Origin: Buxus sempervirens
Taxonomy: Eukaryota; Streptophyta; Magnoliopsida; Buxales; Buxaceae
NCBI GenBank assembly: GCA_947561395.2
Contig: OX387183.1
Location: forward strand, 9,971,402-10,035,401
Direction: 5' to 3'
Length of the DNA: 64,000 nt
Part shown: positions 10,443-23,569 of the stretch, piece by piece
How positions within the stretch are numbered: the first letter of the stretch is position 1
Layout of the letters: each line of letters begins with the position of its first letter
Made by a program: the position numbers and the translations under genes
The notes under the pieces: model-generated
Seen by the model: the letters and a program-made list of their open reading frames with translations, nothing else
What the model was told of the DNA's origin: nothing
Databases searched by the model: none

Positions 10443-10682
10443 TTGATGTAAGTTCCATTTGTTCTGGTTCATTAATGCCGTTTAATTCATTTGTCGAACG
10501 AACAGCATTCTTTGTGCGGACTTTACGAGAATGTTGTTGGGTTCTTTCCATACTTTTTGTTTTTTTCTCATATTGACTTTTTTTATTCTGTTTGAAACGG
10601 ATCTTTAGGTGTATAGATGATTTTTTGTTTGACCCATTTTGGAAATTTTCTTCTCAGATCTTTCTCTTGTGGAGACGGCGAG

Positions 10683-13600
10683 ATGGCGAAATCTGGAGCT
10701 TTGGATCTGGCATCTGGGGTTGGAGGAAAGATTGAGAAAAATGAGGTTCTTTCAGCGGTTCAGAAGTATACTCTTTTTCACTTCATTTTCCTTTTTCTTC
10801 GTCTTCTTTTTTTCTTTTCTTCATCGATAATGCATGCAGCATATGAAGTTCTGTTTAGAACGGTGAAATCTTGTTTATAATGTGGGAAATCTTGATCATA
10901 ATGTGTGAAATCAAAACAGGGTGCTAGCAATCTTTGTGAATTTACTGAATTTGATGGATCTGGTCTAGCGTTCTTGGATAGGATTTAGTCTACCGGATTC
11001 TTATAATGTTAATCTTGGGAAGGATACCCTGTTGGTCACATCTGCCTAAATGGAGTTCAACTTTTAAGCTGTTATGTTCTAAATTATTCTTTTGATGTAT
11101 TGTTTAGTAGATCGCCTGTTTTTACCAACATCTGGTTTGTTTGGTGCCACATGTGTTCTCTGACTAGTTCATTTTATGGACTGAATACAAGATTGCTTAA
11201 GAAGATCCACAATTCAATTGATTCTTATAATCGAAACTCTGCAATTGGAGTTGTTTTTGGATGTTTTTGTTGGTTTTGAATCAGCATTTTATCTCTGAGG
11301 TTTCAAATGTGTTTGAACTTTTCGTGAATAAAAGTTCTCATGTAATAATCCAGGTATGAGAAATATCATGGCTATTATGGAGGAGAGGAGGAAGAGAGAA
11401 AAGCTAACTACACAGATATGGTAATAGAATTTCTTTAATGTTCTATGGCCAAAATTGATGCTAATTGTATCTGATCACCTTTCTGTTGGTCTACTTTCCC
11501 TTTTGATTCTAGTGTGAATAAAGGGTTTGTTTTAAGGTTTTTTTTTTTTATAACTTGTTACATGCATGCACTCTAAGATGGTAATTTACATGATTATTAT
11601 TTGGCTTTTAATTGAATATTGATTCTTGGAATTGCCATAGGATATCCTGCTACCATTTGTTTTATTTTGTTTATTCTATTTATTTTTTTTCCACTTTTTT
11701 CTCTACTGGGTGTTAGATTTCGTGAGCATGGGCACCAAAAAGTGCATGCCTCTTGGAGTCAAAGCCTATAAGGCTATAACACAGCTGCAAGTGGAGCTCA
11801 TTTGAAAGAACATGCTGTTCTAAAAGAGCTAAGCTTGATGATTTTGATTGTTTGGCTACTGCAAAGTAAATCTTTTGGTTTATATCATGGTTTGTCTTGT
11901 GGATGAAAAGGAATTCCAGCAAGTCTAAATCTTAGATTATTTACTCAATCCCATTTTAATGAGAAATCAGAGAATCAGGGGTTTCAATTCTTGTTGAGCT
12001 TTCTAAAGTTTTTAATATATCATGACCATAACCGAGTGTAAGCCCTCCAAAGCAGGCCCTATGAGGGGCGGACTAGCAACAGACCTATGGAACATCTACA
12101 GTAAAAATGCAAAGTTTTATGTCTGAGATGTGAGATTTGGAATTCAGATGAACTGGACGTAGGCAATGATCTGCTAAGTTTGGTTCAACCTTTGGGGAAA
12201 ACAGTGGTAAGTTTGGTTCAACATTTGGGGAAAACAGAAGAGGTTCCATTCTATTTCCTAAATATAATGAAGCCTGGATATATCTCCAAGGGAATGGTGC
12301 ACAATTAAAATCAAGAAAAAATGGCATAAGGTCACCTTCAATTGGGACATGCTTTTGACATATATATATAATTAAAATTTTTTGGATTTATAGTAAAGTT
12401 GTACCTCATTGGTTTTTCTAATTGAAAATCAGCGACAGTGTTCTGTTAGAATTATTGGCTGAATTTCCTTTTTTCTCCTTTATTTTTTTCCACTGTCACT
12501 CCATCTTGGAAATTATGGCTAAATTTTCCTAGAGAAGGTCAATGTTTGGCTTACTTGGTTTTCAGGTTAACAAATATTATGATCTCGTGACAAGCTTCTA
12601 TGAATTTGGCTGGGGAGAGTCCTTCCATTTTGCACCCAGGTTGGTTTTGCCTTCATTCTGCTGTATTCCAGAGCTTATTTCTTGTTTTATATATATGATA
12701 ATCCCGAAAATTTTTGCTAACAATTTTAGTTAAGCGTCTAGGTGACTTCTAAGTGATGATCTGTCACTGTTGATGTGAAGATATTTCCTGGGTACCAAAA
12801 AATTTGACTGCATATTAGTTAAACCTATGTTAATGAAAAGTGAATGTAATATATGATATACATCTAGGAATGGAGCATAAACAGAGCAGATTTTAATTAG
12901 TACAAAAAACAATAACAATAAAAATTATGAAATGCCTTGTCCCAATAAGATGATGGTTCAGGCTTCTCGACATATAAAATTTAGACAAAGTTTTAAGCTG
13001 GCTGCCAACCTGATGCAATCCTCTTTTACCCAGGTTTTGGGACTGACAGTGCTCCAAAGTTGTAGCAATACAAAACTAAATTAGTGGTGTTGACACAATT
13101 TAATAAAACTTAAAATGGATTATTGGGTAAAGAAAAAGAGATTAACCATATTAAAAAAAAAAAAAAAGTCCCAAGGAACAAAAATGACAACACATGAGGA
13201 AAGTAATCTACAGTACCGGGGTTTTTGACCAACAATTCTCAAAAGTTATAACAATACAAAACTGCATTAGCGGTGATGGCACAGTTTAGTTAGTAACTCA
13301 TAAAAACTAGAACTCAAATCAACTGGTGAACAAAGAAATGAGACTAATCATATTTTTTTAAGAAAAAAAGATCCTGAAGAACAAAATGGTAGGCACAAAT
13401 GAGGAGAGAAAATTGGTTAAGTGGTTATATCAGTGGATTTCCTTTTGCCATTTTATCTTAATATCTTTTCCTTTTTTTCTTCTTCCTATCGACGTGAACC
13501 CTAAACCATCCCATCTCTTTTCCATTCGGTTTTTGTTCTTCAATTTTCTTTCTTCTGATGGATGTTCCTTTTATGTTCAGTCAAATAATCTGTTTATCTA

Positions 13601-16600
13601 ACTTAAACATCAGTTGCAAACTTAAAAAAATGTACAAAACAATTTTTGTGTCAAAAATAAACTTAAAGCTATAGGTACTATAAGATGTCTAATAAGTATA
13701 TAATACAAAGCATGATTTGTTACCATAAACTAAGCAAACAGATGAGCACCTTGCGCATGTTGCCTAAGTGCATCTAGGCAACTGCACCAATAACATTGCT
13801 TGCTTAAGATCCAAACCTAATGTGCTTGAACTTTGAAGCAGTTGCCTAGACTTTAATTGTACTCCACTATGCTGAAGATACAGATCAAAAATATGATTTT
13901 ATGTCTGCAGATGGAAGGGGGAGTCACTTCGAGAAAGCCTCAAGCGGCATGAACACTTTCTTGCTTTACATCTAGGTCTGAAACCAGGACAGAAGGTATG
14001 TTTATTTGACTGTTCTTGCAGCCTTAAGCAAAATGCTTTACAAAGTCGAGTTTTTCCCCCCGTATTTTTCATTTATTTAAAATTTTTTTGGATAAAGAAA
14101 GTTTGGTGCAAATTTGCAATTAAAATTCTCAGGTCGTTTTTGCAGGTACTGGATATAGGTTGTGGAATTGGTGGTCCCCTAAGAGAAATTGCCAGATTCA
14201 GGTAATTTATAAACCATGATTCATGAGCTGAAAATTTGCATTGTATTTGCGTATTCCTAATTCTGAAGATTTGTGTAGAATTTCATTCAGCTAACTTTAG
14301 AAGTTAGTTGAAGGTCGGATTAATTAAAATTTTCCTTTAGGCAGTGACAGACAAGAAATATTTATGCAATGTATTACCAATACCAACAAGGTCATTAAGA
14401 TTTCTCATAGTTTCAGCTAATATGTAAGCTTACCTGACCCACATAGAATATTTTCACTGCAGAGTATGATACCTACCAGATCCTAACCAATGCCTAAAAT
14501 GATTCTGGTGAAAGCATGAAAATTACTTGCGTATTTTGGCTTAATGAGATTTAGGTTTATAAACATAACAGATATTAGGCTTTTGAAACTAACTAATGAA
14601 ACATTTTTTTTCTCTTTTCAGAATAAAATGGTCCTTGTATTTGGATACTCTTAATTAGAATCCATGAGACTAGTTGGTCTCTGATCTGTCAATCAATTTT
14701 GCTTCATATTTGTATAAAATAGTCTCTGGATTTTTTTATTTATTTTTTTGATAAGGTTTTTCTTTTGATTGGCGATGAAAATATATTAGTAGTACAATAA
14801 GAATGTACAGAGTGGGGTTGCATTTAGCAATAACATGCCTGAATGCACCTCCCAAAAAGCAATAGAAACAGCCCCACCTATCACTGGCATGCACCAACCC
14901 CACCCTACGTCACAGATCACGTAACAACTCTTCAGTTGGACAACCAAAGAACAAATCTGAACTCATCACCCCCTTTTGTCCAATATATTTGTTTTGAGTT
15001 GGCTGCTCGAGGAACTTCGTTGAATGAGATGTTCAAGTTATATGGCTTTTGCTTTCCCAACCAATGAAAAATGGGCCAGGAAAGGGAGATGTTCATCCGC
15101 ACTTACCGGATAATAGTGAATCTCCTTCCACTACCAAGTCATGAAATCCTTCCACATTGGCTTTCTCCAACCTGGTCATCAAAGCTAACAATTCCACCAA
15201 CTTAGTTGCCCTCTCTCAATGGTCCCAAGACAGCCAAAGGAATGGTGCCCTGGTGATCTTTAAAAACCCTACCAATCCTAAATGGCCCTTGGTTACCCAA
15301 AGAACATCCATCAAAATTCAATTTTAACCCATCTTCCTGCAGGGGCAACCAAACAACTGAAGATGCTTTAGTGGTGCTCCACACCTAAAAGATATTCTCT
15401 TTCAAAATGCCTATGAAATCAGGGTGTTACTGAGTCCACTGCACCATAGATGCTGATGTGGCCTCAATGGCATCCTCACAGGAAAGAGAAATGTCCTCAA
15501 AGGTTCTCATGTGTGCCAAACAATGGCATGAAAAAGCAGTAGAAAAATGATTCTTTGTCTCTCACCACCCTTCAAAAGCCCTCCACTGATTAAGCAAAGC
15601 AACAAAAGTTGCAGGAAGGACACTTGGCATGAATCCTCCTGAGAAAGTGATTCCATGCCTCCCAAGCCACCATGCATTGCAGAAAAATGGGATCATATCT
15701 CCATGGGCCCTGCAGGGTACATAGATATATGCGATAAAGCATGAGTCTTCTATCTCATTTTGAGGATATCAGCAGTATTAATTTTATAGGGTAAGGATAT
15801 CCATACAAAGGCTTTGATTTCATGAGGCAGGCAGGGTTTCCAAATTTTCTATAAGGACGAAGGAGTCAAAGGGGAATTGATAACATGATGGATAATAGAG
15901 AATAAATACTTGCAGGAAAAAGTACCTGAAGGCTGAAGACATCAAATATGCGTATTTGGCAAAAATGGATCAATAAAAACATACGTCAAATAAGAAAGTA
16001 AAGAAGAGATCTCCTTTAAGACCCTGAAAGTGATGTTCCAAGTTAAGCCATTTTAGGAAAAAGGAAGAACATCAGAATCCAAGCACCAAAAAGTGTGGGA
16101 AACTTTGATGACAATGGAGAATACCCCCGCCAAACATCAGACAAAAACTGAATGTTTGCACCCAATCCCACAAAGAAATGAATTTTATGGAAAAAAGTAT
16201 GTTGCTAGAGCAACTACTGCCTTCCACAGGTTAGCCCCTGATACCATTACATTTGAATTCACATCCCATCCGTTTTCTGCAATGCCCTCTTTACTGGCAA
16301 TGACCTTATGCCACAAAGTGCTTTTCTTGGTGCTGAATCACTGCAACTATTTAGCCAAGGTAGTTGAGTTTCAGCCAGTTTTGTTCAAATTTAATTTCAT
16401 CTGAGATGGAAGCATGGTAAATTTATATGTTGCATTCGCATTTGGAATATAAATAGTAATGCCAAATGTCAATTTTGATCCTCCATTATCTGTTATTTTT
16501 AGTGTTTCTTTATTTATTTATTTTTCATGTTTATCCAATTATTTTCTTAATTTATTTAGATTGGATGTTTCTGATAGTAGGTTTACCAGTTATTGTTCAT

Positions 16601-19244
16601 GGTTTCAAAGATGAATTGTCATGGTACTTTCTCAATATTTCTGAGTTATTTTCTGAAGAAAATCATGCATCAATCTCAAATTTGCATCCATTATGGTCAC
16701 TAGAAAACAAAGAAAAGAGCATAGATGTGATGGTTTTGTTCTCTATATTTTGGTTGTTAAAGCTACAACACTTGCAACGTCATTCTGTCTCTTTCTTTTT
16801 CTTCTTTACAGTTATTGTATATTTTTTATTAACATTATGATTTTTATTATTTTTGTTTGCTGTTGATGTTGTTATTATCATTGTTCATGAGTGTTTTGTG
16901 TGTTGGGGTGGGTATAAAACATAACAAGCGAGTTGGTGCTGTCTGCCCACTGTTCCAAAATGGTGGGCTGTAACTCAACCTTTAGTATTAAACATGGATT
17001 TCAAGACAACTTTCATGCTAAAAGATAAAATTAGATATTTTGTTCAAATTTAATAAAATTTTCAGTGATTCATTATATGTTTAACTTACTATCATACATG
17101 AGAATATACAATAATCATGACATTATATTGTATCTATTGCAGCTTGACATCCATTACAGGGCTGAACAACAATGAGTACCAGACAGCAAGAGGAAAGGTA
17201 TGTATTATCTCCTCCTATGTGATCAAATTCATGGTGACACTCTCTTCTAATAGCTCTCCACAGCAGTGGATATGTACACCAGGGATTCCAATGACTTGGA
17301 GTTTACAATCCATTTTATATTTTTAAACCTGTGAATTATTCTATTCAATTATCTGGAATTTGATTTTGCTAGCTTTGGGGTTTTTTTTCACAGGAACTGA
17401 ACCGTGTTGCAGGATTGGACAAGACGTGCAACTTTGTGAAGGTCAGTATGTATATCCCTTTTATATGTCTAAATAAATTCCCCATTGTTTTCTTTTGTGT
17501 TGATGGCTGTCGCTTTGATATTTAACATCTATAGGTAAACAGTGATATGCCCATTGATGTTCATTATTTTTATAATGTTTCAGGGTGACTTCATGGGAAT
17601 GCCATTTTCTGACAACACTTTTGATGCAGTATATGCAATAGAAGCTACCTGCCATGCACCAGACGCAGTATGCTCTCTTGAAATACTCAACTCTGTACTT
17701 GGAACTTCTCAGTGACTAAACCTGAGCTAGGCCAGAATTACATTTTACCATCTGTATTATCTTTTACTCAAACTTGTTTAACTTCTATTTTTTGGGTAGA
17801 ACAGGTGGGATGCTACAAAGAGATCTATCGGGTGTTAAAGCCTGGGCAGTGTTTTGCTGCATATGAATGGTGCATGACTGATTCTTATGATCCCAAGAAC
17901 CAAGAACACCAGAAGATCAAGGTTACATATGCTAGAAAATACAAAAACAGTCTTCTATTTGTGTAGCCATCAACCTAACAAACATGCTTTCATGGATACA
18001 GGCTGAAATAGAGCTTGGCAATGGTCTCCCGGATGTTAGATCCACACAACAATGCCTTGATGCTGTGCAACAGGCTGGTTTTGAGGTCAGCAGCACAGAT
18101 TTAGCACTTTCCATCATAACTCTATCATAAGTTGAACAGCATAGAAATTTCCTTTTTTTTTAAAAAAAAAAAAAAATCTGAACAAGATATGATATTTTTG
18201 GGTTCTTTTTGGTATGCAAGGTTTTGTGGGAGAAGGATCTTTGTACTGACTCTCCTGTGCCCTGGTACACGCCTTTGGATACAACTCGCATCTCCCTAAG
18301 TAACTTCCGTCTAACAGCTATTGGTCGTCTCATCACTAGAAACTTTGTAAGTTTTATACACTGTATTGCTTGCAAGCGATTTTGCATTTAACTCAATAAA
18401 TTTAAATAGTCATTTATAGGGGCTTTTATAAAATGACAGAAAAGTGTCAAATTTTTTGTTCTTTCCTATTGTTGTCATCAGGGACCAGCTCATGAACGGG
18501 TGGCTCTTTATTTTGTAGGTCAAGGCCTTGGAATATGTGGGCATTGCCCCTGAAGGAAGTCAAAGAGTTCAATCTTTCTTGGAAAAGGCTGCTGAAGGGC
18601 TTGTTTCTGGTGCAAAGTAAGGCTGCTTATGGAACTAGTTAGAGTATTTGTTTTAACTTTCACTTACTAATACAATTTATTTATTCTAAGTTGTGTTCTG
18701 TAATGTTAAATGAGTAAGTTCTACCAATCAGCAGAATAGTAAGAGTTACCCACAAAAATTTATCAAGAGAACCTTATAATTATCATTGAGAACTGAGAAA
18801 TTTTTTTCATATGTTAGTAAAAATTTGAAAATCGGACTTGTAACCCTGAATACCCAAGTAGAACTTTTTAATGACCTTTTTGCTTCATAAGATATTTGTT
18901 ATGATTCTTTATTGATAAAGCTCTTGACTTCTTGTATCTATCAAATACCATATTTTTAGATTAAATCAAATTATTGTACCTTGTTTTCAGATCTTCTGTC
19001 CTGAGAAGAGAAAATACTCTAAACTTGCCATGTCATGAAACTATGAAATGAAAAATCTAAAAGGAAAGACTGAAGCTTTATTAAAAACCATTTTTCCGAA
19101 GATTTATTCAAAACTATTTATTTTTTCCAGCAAGGAGATTAATTTACATAACATACTGACATGTTTATATAATGTGGGTACAGGAAAGAGATTTTCACAC
19201 CAATGTACTTCTTTGTCGTCCGAAAGCCTCTCTTGGATGGTTGA
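10683..19244 (+). CDS. SMT1: Cycloartenol C-24 sterol methyltransferase, 13 coding exons
   Basis: Transfers a methyl group from S-adenosylmethionine to C-24 of cycloartenol, the first committed step toward C-24-alkylated plant sterols, at the ER. Exons: 10683-10765, 11354-11420, 12566-12639, 13911-13995, 14146-14201, 17143-17197, 17394-17441, 17584-17667, 17805-17921, 18002-18085, 18221-18346, 18519-18616, 19184-19244. All introns are GT-AG and the reading frame closes exactly (1,038 nt, 345 aa; plant SMT1 is usually 336-346 aa). The N-terminus [12 protein letters not shown] is typical. Visible motifs: sterol-binding [12 protein letters not shown] (residues 62-73), SAM-binding [11 protein letters not shown] (104-114), IEATCHAPD (175-183), [11 protein letters not shown] (188-198), and the ending [13 protein letters not shown]. 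The gene looks intact. Intron 5 (2.9 kb) is enlarged by a LINE fragment. SMT2-type enzymes are longer and have an N-terminal membrane anchor not seen here. Confidence 0.96.
14624..16090 (-). pseudogene. LINE 3' end inside SMT1 intron 5
   Basis: On the minus strand 15202-15384 reads as the start of a LINE RNase H domain ([15 protein letters not shown] and [17 protein letters not shown]). Further decayed pieces lie on either side, including a degenerate tail with AANSK near 15005-15020 and an upstream linker to about 16090. A T-rich run at 14730-14750 is a plausible poly(A) tail on the minus strand. The fragment accounts for much of the intron length. 14624-15316 also occurs at 372-1364. Frames are broken many times, so it cannot be active. 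The 5' limit is uncertain. Confidence 0.7.
16091..17142. other. Remainder of SMT1 intron 5
   Basis: AT-rich intron sequence ending in a normal acceptor before exon 6. A hydrophobic reading frame at 16466-16840 reflects T-rich composition and matches nothing recognised. Confidence 0.6.
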
Positions 19245-20100
19245 GTATTTGGCATCTCAGCCGAGAAGGTTTATAGCATCATCGTTCCTGTATTCCCGTG
19301 CTCAGTAGGAATTTGGATTCAATTTTCATGATCCCTTTTTTCTGTGTCTTGAACAAAAAGCAAAATAGCAAGACTGAAGCAGGAATGACCAGAGTAAGTG
19401 ACATAAGTTAGCCGTGGAGCTGCGTTCTCTTCTTTGTGCGTCTGAAGCTTATTTTTATATCAGAACTGTTATTAGTTTTTTGTTTCTCTTAGGAATTCAT
19501 ATATTTGATTGTTCTTTAATTGGTTTATTCAGTGTGACATGGATTCTAATAGTGCAGAGATGATGTAGCCATTTTAGACTCTTGACAATCGAATCAAAAG
19601 CCAAATAAATTATGTCTACTCTGACCTTAGGCTATGTGGAACCTTGGATGCACAAAAGAAAATGAAAGAGAAAATACTCTCTTGTTTGATTAGAATTTGG
19701 GATATAGATTTAGGAAGAAAATCTTTTGAAAAATTCTTTTTTCTGGGATCAAAACTTTTCTCCTTAAAATGGTCAAGATTTTGAAAGAAAGGATGTATAC
19801 AAAACTCATTATTTGTCTATTAAACTAACTATGTCATAACATATGAGATCATGAAAACAAAAAAAAAAAAAGAATAAAAATCATAATTTCTTGAAAAGCC
19901 TTGAAGGAGTTCACATCCTTTGACATTGCACCCTATAATTATCTCCTTTGATCAGACGGTCGGAAACTGGTGGCCCTTTTCTCCGGTCACATGCCAATTA
20001 AAATAGCGAGCAACTATGCCATATCCATTACCCATTGTGCACGGTGCACCATAATCTGCACAAACATAACAAAAGCTTCTCAGACAAACGTAAAACAAGG
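19245..20100. other. SMT1 3' UTR and convergent intergenic
   Basis: The SMT1 transcript probably ends near AATAAATTATG at about 19605. The rest separates two genes that face each other. Nothing else recognised. Confidence 0.5.
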
Positions 20101-20541
20101 TCAAATGTTGTATTTGGGCCATGGAAGCTCAAAGTCCCAGGTCTTGGCTTCCTCATCCAGGGCGAACAGCCCTTCCCTTCTGACCAACCACCGGCAGTTC
20201 TCGTGACACTCATGCATCCTCACCTCATGGCTCGAGTCATAAACCACAAAATGCCCTTTCTTTATTCTATCTCCCTTCTCCATTTTCATCTCACACTCGA
20301 AACGAGTCTTGGCCAAGAGATTTTCGTAGAAGCTCCAATGGGTTACCTCGTTGGGCCTCAGAACGTGCTGGCCCAGATCGTCGTCTTTGGACCAGCACTG
20401 GAGTGTTAGCCTGTAGTTGCGGCCCAGCCCGTTCTTGATATAGAGATGTCTCCTGCCGAAGTAAAAACCAAGAGTTGACTGGGAGTGAATTGCCATGAGT
20501 AGGAGCACCACAAGAACGCATTTCAGTCTCAAAGGACTCAT
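20101..20541 (-). CDS. S1/SPH-type self-incompatibility-homologue secreted protein
   Basis: A single-exon 146-aa protein. Residues 1-25 form a signal peptide (hydrophobic VLVVLLLMAI, probable cleavage after STLG), so the mature protein of about 121 aa is secreted. The mature part has the plant self-incompatibility S1 family pattern: YIKNGLG, LQCWSKDDDLG, a WSFYEN block, FECEM, and a C-terminal CHENCRW. Four cysteines at 49, 83, 112 and 116 could form the two disulfides typical of the family. Poppy S1 is the pollen-inhibiting pistil determinant; most plant homologues (SPH proteins) have unknown roles, so no self-incompatibility role is claimed here. The ATG at 20539-20541 is the only start that includes the signal peptide. 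It is convergent with SMT1. Confidence 0.9.
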   Translation of the reverse strand: MSPLRLKCVLVVLLLMAIHSQSTLGFYFGRRHLYIKNGLGRNYRLTLQCWSKDDDLGQHVLRPNEVTHWSFYENLLAKTRFECEMKMEKGDRIKKGHFVVYDSSHEVRMHECHENCRWLVRREGLFALDEEAKTWDFELPWPKYNI

Positions 20542-20680
20542 CTTGCCGCAGATAGATCTATTATGTGCTTTGCTTTCGATTGTCTTACTACTCCTTCAAA
20601 AACCCCAGAAAAAAAAATATTTAAAGAGAAATGTTAATTAGTTACGGTTGAAAAGTACTAAAAAGCATCGTCATCATCAA

Positions 20681-20903
20681 TCTATATCATATATAAAGCA
20701 AGGCGCTCCCTTCGGAAGTGTGCCAACTTTTATGCATGACTTCCCTAAAAAGCGTTGTTAAGGCTTTATTAATATAGTGGTATAATAGTCATATCTCTCC
20801 CTATTCGTTTAAAACTAGTTGCTTAATTGTTCCCCCATCTCTTCTCTTACCATCTATATCCCTTCCTTTTTACATGTGTAGTACTGCACGTGCACCCTGC
20901 TAG
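20681..20903 (+). mobile_element. Non-autonomous Helitron, 223 bp
   Basis: Inserted between A and T: it begins TCTATATCATATATAAAGCA after A20680 and ends CTAG before T20904. Just before the end lies the perfect palindrome TGCACGTGCA, the expected 3' hairpin, followed by CCCTG. No TIRs, no target duplication and no coding region. Its last part is repeated at about 33945-33985, which marks the left edge of duplication unit B. Confidence 0.8.
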
Positions 20904-21515
20904 TTGATTATACTTTTGAGCTAGCCTGTACTTAACCCAAATTAATAAATGGAGTTTATGCTGGGGTTTGGCATACTAATTTGGTTGTACTTTGGGATGA
21001 CCTAAGTTCGAACTAACTGGTTTTGATTTGGGTTGAACCCCAACCAACCTACCCTACTTACAACCCTAGTTATCATATTTGACAATATATTTATAGTTTT
21101 ATATTATTGTTTAAAATAACATACGTACATTTTGGAAATTAATATTAGAATTTTATTGCTTCTTTATAACATTATAAATGTGCAACCATTCATGAAATTT
21201 ATGGTTTGACAAGATAGAATGAGCCTATACCTAAACCCAATAAATTTTAATGAGCCACAACCTCCAGTATAGTTGGTAGTTAAGGGACATTAAAATTGGT
21301 ACGACATCCTCTTCACTTTTCTCTTGCATTGGCTTTTGCTCTTTGAGTAAAATGCTGCCATGTGCATAAATGGAAGGAAGTTTTTTTTTGTTGAAAAAAC
21401 ACTATTCGTCAAATGCTTCATGTGGGAACATCTCTCTCAAACAACAGCAAGAATAGTACAAATATGTTACAATTGTTTGAAATCTTTTAAACTTATAAGG
21501 GAGCATAATGAGAAT

Positions 21516-21658
21516 TGTCTACCAATCGGCTGCAGCACGATGTGCACTAAGACATACTGTGATGGGGCCCACAAAAGTGAATTATGTGGTGGGCCCCATG
21601 TTATGTGTGTTGGTGCATATCGTGCTGCAGCCGATTGCTCTGCAAACGATGTGAACTC
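21516..21658. mobile_element. MITE present in unit A, absent in unit B
   Basis: Arms CAATCGGCTGCAGCACGATG and (reversed) CAATCGGCTGCAGCACGATA extend for about 50 bp and meet around GGGGCCCAC motifs. ATGAGAAT flanks both sides (21508-21515, 21659-21666). In unit B (about 38969-38982) the same target occurs once as ATGAGAATCAAATACG. Confidence 0.8.
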
Positions 21659-22317
21659 ATGAGAATCAAATACGAAATGTTGATTAAAAGATTAAGAAAA
21701 AAAGGGTTGGCTTTTGGGCTACCGTTAGGCAAAGATCTGCAGAGGAAGAGGTGATCGACCAATATGGGAGGAGATTCCTTGGGCTTCCCAAAACCACACT
21801 CCCAGACCAGCCTCTTCGAAGCGATGGAGCTGGAGCTCTTCTTTGCCAGGTCGTCTTGCTGGCCTTGAGGTCCAAGAGAAGGGAAAGAGTTCCCGGCCAT
21901 GGAGATATATATTTCCGCTCTCAGGGGAGCAATTCATGGTGGAAGAGTCAGTCTTTCGTTTGCATGCAACTCACACCGCAAATGGATCTTTGCTATGTTG
22001 AGAAGGCCCAGATTGCGTTAACTGTCAACCGTTTTACCGAACTAAAGTCCCCTAACTGCAAAAAGTGCTCATTTGATTTCATTTTCAATCAAATAGTACT
22101 AATGATTACAAAAGCTCTCACATAATACATTGATTTAGAGTTCAATCCAAGCTTTCAAGTTTTATTTCAAAGTGATCTCTTATCTTAGGCCCCTGTTGTG
22201 AATCAATTGCTTGGTGGGCTCGGCTCGATTAAAGGTCAACTTGCTTATTTTATCTTATGTCATATTTTCTGGAATTAGGTTCGTAAAAAGGGTTTTGGTA
22301 TAACACATAAGTTGCAA

Positions 22318-22562
22318 CTATATTAATATATAAAGCGAGGCGGCAAGATTTGGGCTTGATATTCCATGCTCAAAATGCCGCTCAACTTTTTCTCATTTTA
22401 TAAATTCGTTATGCCATGTTAACATAACAAACTGAATGGAATGACATTCAATTTGAGCTATTGCTTTTAACTTGAAGTGTTTTTCTAAGTGGGACTCACC
22501 AAAACATTTACAAATTAGGTATTTTGTAATTTTTTACGCGCGTAGTGCGTGTAGTCCCCTAG
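22318..22562 (+). mobile_element. Helitron-like element with tandemly repeated 3' end
   Basis: Starts TATTAATATATAAAGCGAGG, like the 7856 and 20681 elements but without a clean TC. It ends ACGCGCGTAGTGCGTGTAGT then CCCCTAG before T22563, a GC-rich hairpin plus CTAG. The last 60 bp and the following flank (ACAAATTAGGTATTTTGTAA to TCTTTAATTGAATAGT) are repeated once more at 22607-22693 with a diverged hairpin, then a (CT)n run. Confidence 0.6.
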
Positions 22563-22687
22563 TATTTCTTTAATTGAATAGTAAATTCCGTCTCTCTCTC
22601 TCATCAAAACATTTACAAATTAGGTATTTTGTAATTTGTTACTCGCTCGCAGTGCGTGTAGTCCCCAAGTATTTCTTTAATTGAATA

Positions 22688-22695
<8 letters not shown>

Positions 22696-22726
<31 letters not shown>
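22696..22726. repeat. (CT)n microsatellite
   Basis: About 15 uninterrupted CT dinucleotides directly after the duplicated Helitron end. Confidence 0.95.
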
Positions 22727-22728
<2 letters not shown>

Positions 22729-22759
22729 GAGGTAGGCACAATGTCAAACCACGTAATTT

Positions 22760-23569
22760 GGGAAAATTATTGAAAAGACCGCCTTTTCTCAAGTATTTAC
22801 AAAAATATGCTTTGAAAGAGTCAAATGTTAAAAAAATGCAACTTTTCCTGTGTGATTGCATTTCAATCCAAAATCACTATAGCTCAATTAATTCCATAAT
22901 TTATGGTTAATCGAAATCTTTGTAACACATTTCAAAGTTCAAAAATTGCCTTTCGATTAATCATACGCAAGTATGATTAATCGAAATCGAATGAATGTAC
23001 GAACGTTGAATCAGGCTTTAATTGTGTGTCGATTATGCGTCCATGAATTTTAATCAATTAGATACCTTTTGATTAATTGCAAAACAACAATTTAAGATTC
23101 TGGTTAATCGAAATTTCAAATCATCAAAGGATACATGTTAGATCTTCAAGGATATCAGACGAATCATTGAGGATACAAGTATGATCTTCGTGGGATACAT
23201 ACAATATTAGGTTGACCAACATGGAAACAAGCATGATCATCTAGGATACAAGTTAAATCTTTGAAAGATACAAGTTTAATAATCCACGGATACATGTAAG
23301 TTTACATCGTGAATCTTTGATAATCGTTGTGACTTTTCGATTAATCAAAAATATCTCTCGATTAATCAACAAATCTCAATGTTGATTGTTCGATTGGTAT
23401 AATTGAACATTTTGTCAATTAATCGCAAAATTTGCAATTAATTGAGCTACAGTGATTTCGAACTGAAACGCAATTACATAGGAAAAGTTGCACGTTTTTT
23501 AACATTTGACTTTTTAAAGCATGCTTTTGGAAATACATGGGAAAAAGCAATCCTTTCCATAATTTTCCC
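22760..23569. mobile_element. 810-bp foldback element
   Basis: Arms of roughly 170 bp pair across the element. The left begins GGGAAAATTATTGAAAAGAC and the reversed right begins GGGAAAATTATGGAAAGGAT; both continue into GTCAAATGTTAAAAAA and CAACTTTTCCT. The middle is rich in GATTAATCGAAAT motifs in both orientations. No protein and no clear target duplication. Confidence 0.65.

Larger units (their letters stand above)
9331..10682 (+). promoter_or_regulatory. SMT1: SMT1 promoter, 5' UTR exon and 5' UTR intron
   Basis: The block shared with 1-371 ends at about 10137, just before pyrimidine-rich sequence typical of a plant 5' leader. No clear TATA box is visible. A leader intron is likely from GTAAGT at 10448 to TTCTTCTCAG at 10648-10657, leaving 25 nt of leader before the ATG at 10683. 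Leader introns are common in plant housekeeping genes. The promoter holds a MITE (9641-10001) and two micro-insertions (10028-10044 and 10408-10427). The transcription start was not determined. Confidence 0.6.

Noticed and set aside
16466-16840. Hydrophobic 124-aa reading frame in SMT1 intron 5
   Set aside because: T-rich intron composition makes Leu/Ile/Phe-rich frames by chance; no family match and no splice support.
20291-20521. Second minus-strand frame overlapping the S1/SPH gene
   Set aside because: Out-of-frame shadow; the 20541 start has the signal peptide and conserved cysteines.
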